This document shows, piece by piece, positions 56,716 to 64,000 of a stretch of 64,000 bases of DNA. How positions within the stretch are numbered: position 1 is the stretch's first letter; every line of letters begins with the position of its first letter. The position numbers and the translations under genes were made by a program. The notes under the pieces are model-generated. The model had not been told where the DNA came from, ran no database searches, and was given only the letters and a program-made list of their open reading frames with translations. The stretch is from Atherix ibis (taxonomy: Eukaryota; Arthropoda; Insecta; Diptera; Athericidae), in the NCBI GenBank assembly GCA_958298945.1, contig OY282608.1, positions 75,564,806 to 75,628,805 on the forward strand, written 5' to 3'.

Positions 56716-59700
56716 TTGGTTGGTTTGTTGGTTTGTTGGTTTGTTGGCTTGTTGGTTTGTTGGTTTTTTTGGCTTGTTGGCTTGTTGGTTTGTTGGTTTG
56801 TTGGTTTGTTGGTTTGTTGGTTTGTTGGCTTGTTGATTTGTTGGCTTGTTGGTTTGTTGGTTTGTTGGTTTGTTGGTTTATTTGTTTGTTGGTTTGTTGG
56901 TTTGTTCGTTTGTTGGTTTGTTCGTTTGTTGGTTTGTTGGTTTGTTGGTTTGTTGGTTTGTTGATTTGTTGATTTGTTGGTTTGTTGGTTTGTTGGTTTG
57001 TTGGTTTGTTGGCTTGTTGGTTTGTTGGTTTGTTGGTTTATTTGTTTGTTAGTTTGTTGGTTTGTTGGGTTGTTGGTTTATTTGTTTGTTGGTTTGTTAG
57101 TTTGCTGGCTTGTTGGTTTGTTGCTTTGTTGGTTTGTTGGTTTGTTGGTTTGTTGGTTTATTTGTTTGTTGGTTTGTTCGTTTGTTGGCTTGTTGGCTTG
57201 TTGGCTTGTTGGCTTGTTGGTTTGTTGGTTTGTTGGTTTGTTGGTTTGTTAGTTTGTTGGTTTGTTGGCTTGTTGGTTTGTTGGTTTTTTCGTTTGTTGA
57301 TTTGTTGGTTTGTTGATCTGTTGGTTTGTTGGTTTGTTGGTTTGTTGGTTTGTTGGTTTCTTGGTTTGTTGGTTTGTTGGTTTTTTGGTTTGTTGGCTTG
57401 TTGGTTTGTTGGTTTGTTGGTTTGTTGATTTGTTGGTTTGTTGGTTTGTTAGTTTGTTGGTTTGTTGGTTTGTTGGTTTGTTGGTTTGTTGGTTTGTTGT
57501 TTTGTCGTTTGTAGGTTTTTTGGTTTGTTGGTTTGTTGGTTGGTTGGTTTGTTGGTTTGTTGGTTTGTTGGCTTGTTGGTTTGTTGGTTTTTTTGGCTTG
57601 TTGGCTTGTTGGTTTGTTGGTTTGTTGGTTTGTTGGTTTGTTGGTTTGTTGGTTTGTTGGTTTGTTGGTCTGTTGGTTTGTTGGTTTGTTGGCTTGTTGG
57701 TTTGTTGGCTTGTTGGCTTGTTGGTTTGTTGGTTTGTTGGTTTGTTGGTTTGTTGGTTTGTTGGTTTGTTGGTTTGTTGGTTTTTTTGGTTTGTTGATTT
57801 GTTGGTTTGTTGTTTTGTTGGTTTGTTGGTTTGTCGGTTTGTTGGTTTGTTTGTTTGTTGATTTGTTCGTTTGTTGGTTTGTTGGTTTGTTTGTTTGTTG
57901 ATTTGTTCGTTTGTTGGCTTGTTGGTTTGTTGTCTTGTTGGCTTGTTTGCTTGTTAGTTTGTTGGTTTGTTTGCTTGTTGGTTTATTGGTTTGTTGGTTT
58001 GTTGGTTTGCTGGCTTGTCGGTTTGTTGGCTTGTTGGCTTGTTGGTTTGTTGGTTTGTTGGATTCTTGGTTTGTTGGTTTGTTGGTTTGTTGGTTTGTTG
58101 GTTTATTGGTTTGTTGGTTTGTTTGTTTGTTGGTTTGTTCGTTTGGTGGCTTGTTGGTTTGTTGGCTTGTTGGCTTGTTGGTTTATTTGTTTGTTGGTTT
58201 GTTAGTTTGCTGGCTTGTTGGTTTGTTGCTTTGTTGGTTTGTTGGTTTGTTGGTTTATTTGTTTGTTGGTTTGTTCGTTTGTTGGCTTGTTGGCTTGTTG
58301 GCTTGTTGGCTTGTTGGTTTGTTGGTTTGTTGGTTTGTTGGCTTGTTGGTTTGTTGGTTTGTTGGTTTGTTGGTTTGCTAGTTTGTTGGTTTGTTAGTTT
58401 GTTAGTTTGTTGGTTTGTTGGTTTGTTGGTTTGTTTGTTTGTTGGTTTATTTGTTTGTTAGTTTGTTGGTTTGTTGGTTTGTTGGTTTGTTTGTTTGTTG
58501 GTTTGTTAGTTTGCTGGCTTGTTGGTTTGTTGCTTTGTTGGTTTGTTGGTTTGTTGGTTTATTTGTTTGTTGGTTTTTTCGTTTGTTGGCTTGTTGGCTT
58601 GTTGGATTGTTGGCTTGTTAGTTTGTTGGTTTGTTGGTTTGTTGGCTTTTTGGTTTGTTGGTTTGTTGGTTTGTTGGTTTGTTAGTTTGTTGGTTTGTTA
58701 GTTTGTTGATTTGTTGGTTTGTTGGTTTGTTGGTTTGTTGGTTTGTTGGTTTGTTGGTTTGTTGGTTTGTTGGTTTGTTGGTTTATTTGTTTGTTCGTTT
58801 GTTGGTTTGTTGGTTTGTTGGTTTGTTGGTTTGTTGGTTTGTTGGTTAATTTGTTTATTCGTTTGTTGGCTTGTTGGTTTTCTGGCTTGTTGCTTTGTTC
58901 GCTTGTTGGTTTGTTGGTTTGTTGGTTTGTTGGTTTGTTCGTTTGTTGGTTTGTTCGTTTGATGGTGTTTTGGTTTGTTGGCTTGTTGGTTTGTTGGCTT
59001 TTTGGTTTGTTGGTTTGTTGGTTTGTTGGTTTGTTGGTTTGTTTGTTTGTTGGTTTGTTTGTTTTTTGGCTTGTTGGTTTGTTGGTTTGTTGGTTTTTTG
59101 GTTTGTTGGTTTGTTGTTTTGTTGGTTTGTTTGTTTGTTGGTTTGTTGGTTTGTTCGTTTTTTGGCTTGTTGGTTTGTTGGCTTGTTGGCTTGTTGGTCT
59201 GATGGTTTGTTTGTTTGTTGGTTTGTTGGTTTGTTGGTTTATTTGTTTGTTGGTTTGGTGGTTTTTGTTGGTTTGTTGATTTGTTTGTTTGTTGGTTTGT
59301 TGGTTTGTTAGTTTGTTGGTTTGTTGGTTTGTTGGTTTGTTGGCTTGTTGGCTTGTTGGCTTGCTGGCTTGTTGGTATGTTGGTTTGTTGGTTTGTTGGT
59401 TTGTTGGTTTGTTGGTTTGTTGGTTTGTTGGTTTCTTGGTTTGTTGGTTTATTTGTTTGTTGGTTTGTTGGCTTGTTGATTTGTTGGCTTGTTGGTTTGT
59501 TGGTTTGTTAGTTTGTTGGTTTATTTGTTTGTTGGTTTGTTGGTTTGTTCGTTTGTTGGTTTGTTCGTTTGTTGGTTTGTTGGTTTGTTGGTTTGTTGGT
59601 TTGTTGGTTTGTTGGTTTGTTGGTTTGTTGGTTTGTTGGTTTGTTGGCTTGTTAGTTTGTTGGTTTGTTGGTTTGTTTGTTTGTTGGTTTGGTCGTTTGT

Positions 59701-60900
59701 TGGCTTGTTGGTTTGTTGGTTTGTTGGCTTGTTGGTTTGTTGGTTTGTTGGTTTGTTGGTTTGTTGGTTTGTTGGTTTGTTGGTTTATTGGTTTGTTGGT
59801 TTGTTGGTTTGTTGGTTTGTTCGTTTGTTGGTTTGTTGGTTTGTTAGTTTGTTGGCTTGTTCATTTGTTGGTTTGTTGGTTTGTTGGCTTGTTGGTTTGT
59901 TGGTTTGTTGGTTTGTTGGTTTGTTGGTTTGTTGGTTTGTTGGTTTATTTGTTTGTTGGTTTGTTGGCTTGTTGGCTTGTTGGTTTGTTGGCTTGTTGGT
60001 TTGTTGGTTTATTTGTTTGTTGGTTTGCTTGTTTGTTGGTTAGTTCGTTTGTTGGCTTGTTGGTTTGTTGGTTTGTTGGCTTGTTGGTTTGTGGGTTCGT
60101 TGGTTTGTTGGTTTGTTGGTTTGTTGGTTTATTTGTTTGTTAGTTTGTTGGTTTGTTGGGTTGTTGGTTTATTTGTTTGTTGGTTTGTTTGTTTGCTGGC
60201 TTGTTGGTTTGTTGCTTTGTTGGTTTGTTGGTTTGTTGGTTTATTTGTTTGTTGGTTTGTTCGTTTGTTGGCTTGTTGGCTTGTTGGCTTGTTGGCTTGT
60301 TGGTTTGTTGGTTTGTTGGTTTGTTGGTTTGTTGGCTTGTTGGTTTGTTGGTTTGTTGGTTTGTTGGTTTGTTGGTTTGTTAGTTTGTTGGTTTGTTGAC
60401 TTGTTGGTTTGTTGGTTTTTTGGTTTGTTGATTTGTTGGTTTGTTGATTTGTTGGTTTGTTGGTTTGTTGGTTTGTTGGTTTGTTGGTTTATTTGTTTGT
60501 TGGTTTGTTGGTTTGTTCGTTTGTTGGTTTGTTCGTTTGTTGGTTTGTTGGTTTGTTGGTTTGTTGGTTTGTTGATTTGTTGGTTTGTTGGTTTGTTAAT
60601 TTGTTGGTTTGTTGGCTTGTTGCTTTGTTGGTTTGTTGGTTTATTTGTTTGTTAGTTTGTTGGTTTGTTGGCTTGTTGGTTTATTTGTTTGTTGGTTTGT
60701 TAGTTTGCTGGCTTGTTGGTTTGTTGCTTTGTTGGTTTGTTGGTTTGTTGGTTTATTTGTTTGTTGGTTTGTTCGTTTGTTGGCTTGTTGGCTTGTTGGC
60801 TTGTTGGCTTGTTGGTTTGTTGGTTTGTTGGTTTGTTGGCTTGTTGGTTTGTTGGTTTGTTGGTTTGTTGGTTTGTTAGTTTGTTGGTTTGTTGGCTTGT
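56716..60900 (+). repeat. Degenerate higher-order block
   Basis: TCGTTTGTAGG at 57505, the GATTTGTTCG doublet near 57,859 and 57,899, GGTGTTTTGG at 58964 and GGTATG near 59,370 follow the H/K marker order, with deletions: the GGCATG section is absent. The part near 57.9-58.1 kb matches 61.5-61.7 kb at 3611 bp. The stretch 59.6-60.1 kb is largely near-canonical and carries one GGTCG mark near 59,691. No gene is present. Confidence 0.75.
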
Positions 60901-63900
60901 TGGTTTGTTGGTTTTTTGGTTTGTTGATTTGTTGGTTTGTTGATTTGTTGTTTGTTGGTTTGTTGGTTTGTTGGTTTGTTGGTTTCTTGGTTTCTTGGTT
61001 TGTTGGTTTGTTGGTTTTTTGGTTTTTTGGCTTGTTGGTTTGTTGGTTTGTTGGTTTGTTGATTTGTTGGTTTGTTGGTTTGTTGGTTTGTTGGTTTGTT
61101 GGTTTGTTGGTTTGTTGGTTTGTTGGTTTGTTGGTTTGTCGTTTGTAGGTTTTTTGGTTTGTTGGTTTGTTGGTTGGTTGGTTTGTTGGTTTGTTGGTTT
61201 GTTGGCTTGTTGGTTTGTTGGTTTTTTTTGGCTTGTTGGCTTGTTGGTTTGTTGGTTTGTTGGTTTGTTGGTTTGTTGGTTTGTTGGTTTGTTGGTCTGT
61301 TGGTTTGTTGGTTTGTTGGCTTGTTGGTTTGTTGGCTTGTTGGCTTGTTGGTTTGTTGGTTTGTTGGTTTGTTGGTTTGTTGGTTTGTTGGTTTTTTTGG
61401 TTTGTTGGTTTGTTGGTTTGTTGGTTTGTTGGTTTGTTGGTTTGTTGGTTTGTTGGTTTGTTTGTTTGTTGATTTGTTCGTTTGTCGGTTTGTTGGTTTG
61501 TTTGTTTGTTAATTTGTTCGTTTGTTGGCTTGTTGGTTTGTTGGCTTGTTGGCTTGTTTGCTTGTTAGTTTGTTAGTTTGTTTGCTTGTTGGTTTGTTGG
61601 TTTGTTGGTTTGTTGGTTTGCTGGCTTGTCGGTTTGTTGGCTTGTTGGCTTGTTGGTTTGTTGGTTTGTTGGTTTGTTGGATTCTTGGTTTGTTGGTTTG
61701 TTGGTTTGTTGGTTTGTTGGTTTATTGGTTTGTTGGTTTGTTTGTTTGTTGGTTTGTTCGTTTGGTAGCTTGTTGGTTTGTTGGCTTGTTGGCTTGTTGG
61801 TTTATTTGTTTGTTGGTTTGTTAGTTGGCTGGCTTGTTGGTTTGTTGCTTTGTTGGTTTGTTGGTTTGTTGGTTTATTTGTTTGTTGGTTTGTTCGTTTA
61901 TTGGCTTGTTGGCTTGTTGGCTTGTTGGCTTGTTGGTTTGTTGGTTTGTTGGTTTGTCGGCTTGTTGCTTTGTTGGTTTGTTGGTTTGTTGGTTTGCTAG
62001 TTTGTTGGTTTGTTAGTTTGTTGGGTTGTTGGTTTGTTGGTTTGTTGGTTTGTTGGTTTGTTTGTTTGTTGGTTTATTTGTTTGTTGGTTTGTTGGTTTG
62101 TTGGTTTGTTGGTTTGTTGATTTATTTGTTTGTTGGTTTATTGGCTTGTTGATTTGTTGGCTTGTTGGTTTGTTGGTTTGTTGGTTTGTTGGTTTATTTG
62201 TTTGTTGGTTTTTTGGTTTGTTCGTTTGTTGGTTTGTTCGTTTGTTGGTTTGTTGGTTTGTTGGTTTGTTGGTTTGTTGATTTGTTGGTTTGTTGGTTTG
62301 TTGGTTTGTTGGTTTGTTGGCTTGTTGGTTTGTTGGTTTGTTGGTTTATTTGTTTGTTAGTTTGTTGGTTTGTTGGTATGTTGGGTTGTTGGTTTATTTG
62401 TTTGTTGGTTTGTTAGTTTGCTGGCTTGTTGGTTTGTTGCTTTGTTGGTTTGTTGGTTTGTTGGTTTATTTGTTTGTTGGTTTGTTCGTTTGTTGGCTTG
62501 TTGGCTTGTTGGCTTGTTGGCTTGTTGGTTTGTTGGTTTGTTGGTTTGTTGGCTTGTTGGTTTGTTGGTTTGTTGGTTTGTTGGTTTGTTAGTTTGTTGG
62601 TTTGTTGGTTTGTTGGTTTATTTGTTTGTTGGTTTGTTGGTTTGTTCGTTTGTTGGTTTGTTCGTTTGTTGGTTTGTTGGTTTGTTGGTTTGTTGGTTTG
62701 TTGATTTGTTGGTGTTTGTTGGTTTGTTGGTTTGTTGGTTTGTTGGCTTGTTGGTTTGTTGGTTTGTTGGTTTATTTGTTTGTTAGTTTGTTGGTTTGTT
62801 GGGTTTTTGGTTTATTTGTTTGTTGGTTTGTTAGTTTGCTGGCTTGTTGGTTTGTTGCTTTGTTGGTTTGTTGGTTTGTTTGTTTATTTGTTTGTTGGTT
62901 TGTTCGTTTGTTGGCTTGTTGGCTTGTTGGCTTGTTGGCTTGTTGGTTTGTTGGTTTGTTGGTTTGTTGGCTTGTTGGTTTGTTGGTTTGTTGGTTTGTT
63001 GGTTTGTTAGTTTGTTGGTTTGTTGGCTTGTTGGTTTGTTGGTTTTTTGGTTTGTTGATTTGTTGGTTTGTTGGTTTGTTGGTTTGTTGGTTTGTTGGTT
63101 TCTTGGTCTGTTGGTTTGTTGGTTTTTTGGTTTGTTGGCTTGTTGGTTTGTTGGTTTGTTGGTTTGTTGATTTGTTGGTTTGTTGGTTTGTTGGTTTGTT
63201 GGTTTGTTGGTTTGTTGGTTTGTTGGTTTGTTGGTTTGTTGGTTTGTTGGTTTGTCGTTTGTAGGTTTTTTGGTTTGTTGGTTTGTTGGTTGGTTGGTTT
63301 GTTGGTTTGTTGGTTTGTTGGCTTGTTGGTTTGTTGGTTTTTTTGGCTTGTTGGCTGGTTGGCTTGTTGGTTTGTTGGTTTGTTGGTTTGTTGGTTTGTT
63401 GGTTTGTTGGTTTGTTGGTCTGTTGGTTTGTTGGTTTGTTGGCTTGTTGGTTTGTTGGCTTGTTGGCTTGTTGGCTTGTTGGTTTGTTGGGTTGTTGGTT
63501 TGTTGGTTTGTTGGTTTGTTGGTTTTTTTGGTTTGTTGGTTTGTTGGTTTGTTGGTTTGTTGGTTTGTTGGTTTGTTGGTTTGTTGGTTTGTTTGTTTGT
63601 TGATTTGTTCGTTTGTTGGTTTGTTGGTTTGTTTGTTTGTTAATTTGTTCGTTTGTTGGCTTGTTGGTTTGTTGGCTTGTTGGCTTGTTTGCTTGTTAGT
63701 TTGTTAGTTTGTTTGCTTGTTGGTTTGTTGGTTTGTTGGTTTGTTGGTTTGTTGGTTTGCTGGCTTGTCGGTTTGTTGGCTTGTTGGCTTGTTGGTTTGT
63801 TGGTTTGTTGGATTCTTGGTTTGTTGGTTTGTTGGTTTGTTGGTTTATTGGTTTGTTGGTTTGTTTGTTTGTTGGTTTGTTCGTTTGGTGGCTTGTTGAT

Positions 63901-64000
63901 TTGTTGGCTTGTTGGCTTGTTGGTTTATTTGTTTGTTGGTTTGTTAGTTGGCTGGCTTGTTGGTTTGTTGCTTTGTTGGTTTGTTGGTTTGTTGGTTTAT
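60901..64000 (+). repeat. Higher-order repeat, about 2,116-2,123-bp period, right edge open
   Basis: TCGTTTGTAGG at 61139 and 63255 are 2116 bp apart; AGTTGGCTGG near 61,823 and 63,946 are 2123 bp apart. The second copy is cut by the window end in mid-array. Between them, GTTAGTTTGCTGG marks near 62,414 and 62,831 show a further duplication of roughly 417 bp. No gene is present. Confidence 0.8.

Larger units (their letters stand above)
1..64000 (+). repeat. (GGTTTGTT)n 8-bp satellite array, window-wide
   Basis: Every line of the window is built from GGTTTGTT units with point variants and occasional 7-, 9- or 10-bp units; no unique stretch interrupts it and it continues through both edges. 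The + strand is almost only G and T. Each of the eight positions is seen mutated somewhere: GGCTTGTT, TGTTTGTT, CGTTTGTT, AGTTTGTT, GATTTGTT, GCTTTGTT, GGATTGTT, GGTTTATT, GGTTTTTT, GGTTTGCT and GGTTTGTC all recur. The recurring variants are ordered, giving higher-order repeats. Long open frames on both strands follow from the unit having no stop codon, so they are not annotated. The strand has too little A and C to form Watson-Crick hairpins. Origin is probably eukaryotic heterochromatin or subtelomere (inference); the species cannot be told. Confidence 0.98.

Noticed and set aside
1..64000. Telomere array
   Set aside because: The unit has GG and a lone G, not the GGG or GGGG runs of common telomere repeats such as TTAGGG, TTTAGGG or TTGGGG. 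The ordered higher-order structure also fits a satellite better. A subtelomeric position remains possible.
1..64000. CRISPR array
   Set aside because: Repeats are contiguous 8-mers with no unique spacers and no cas genes.
1..64000. Intrinsic terminators, tRNA genes or hairpins
   Set aside because: The + strand has too little A and C to form Watson-Crick stems of useful length. T runs are parts of GGTTTTTT variants.
1..64000. Transposon remnants inside the array
   Set aside because: No stretch departs from the 8-bp unit for more than a few bases, and no terminal inverted repeats or target-site duplications were visible.

Overview
The whole 64 kb window is one uninterrupted tandem array of an 8-bp unit, GGTTTGTT on the + strand (AACAAACC on the other). 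I found no unique-sequence DNA and no credible gene, RNA gene, mobile element, CRISPR array or regulatory site. The repeat runs through both window edges, so the true array is longer. The + strand is almost pure G and T: the canonical unit is 3 G and 5 T, and A and C appear only as scattered variants. This points to a eukaryotic satellite (heterochromatic, subtelomeric, centromere-proximal or B/sex-chromosome type). Nothing here identifies the species, and the unit is not a telomere repeat I recognise.

The canonical unit has no stop codon in any of the six frames. Because 8 is not a multiple of 3, every frame on a strand cycles through the same eight codons: L-V-C-W-F-V-G-L on + and Q-T-N-K-P-T-N-Q on -. 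Open frames of hundreds of codons are therefore expected by-products and are not annotated as genes.

The real information lies in the order of variant units (GGCTTGTT, CGTTTGTT, AGTTTGTT, GATTTGTT, GGTTTATT, GGTTACTT, GGTACGTT and others) and of rare 7-, 9- and 10-bp units. These act as barcodes and show a nested hierarchy of segmental duplications.

Layout. 1-12.1 kb: 'A family' blocks carrying the GGTACG, GAATTG and GGTTAC markers, interrupted by a near-homogeneous run (3.8-5.3 kb) and a 'C family' block (5.3-7.7 kb). 12.1-14.1 kb: a second near-homogeneous run, copied from or to 3.8-5.3 kb. 14.1-26.4 kb: C family blocks with tandem copies of about 3.0, 1.25 and 2.14 kb, ending in a copy of 6.4-7.7 kb. 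26.4-38.3 kb: a mosaic with 0.9-kb and 2.06-kb duplications and seven copies of a CTTTCTTTG-marked module. 38.3-64 kb: the youngest-looking part, multi-kb higher-order repeats with offsets of 2,874-2,898, 3,907, 4,146-4,148 and 2,116-2,123 bp.

Duplication offsets commonly drift along a pair in steps of 8 bp, as expected if single units are gained and lost after block duplication. All positions come from reading marker variants by eye; block edges are good to roughly 10-60 bp unless a marker position is given.
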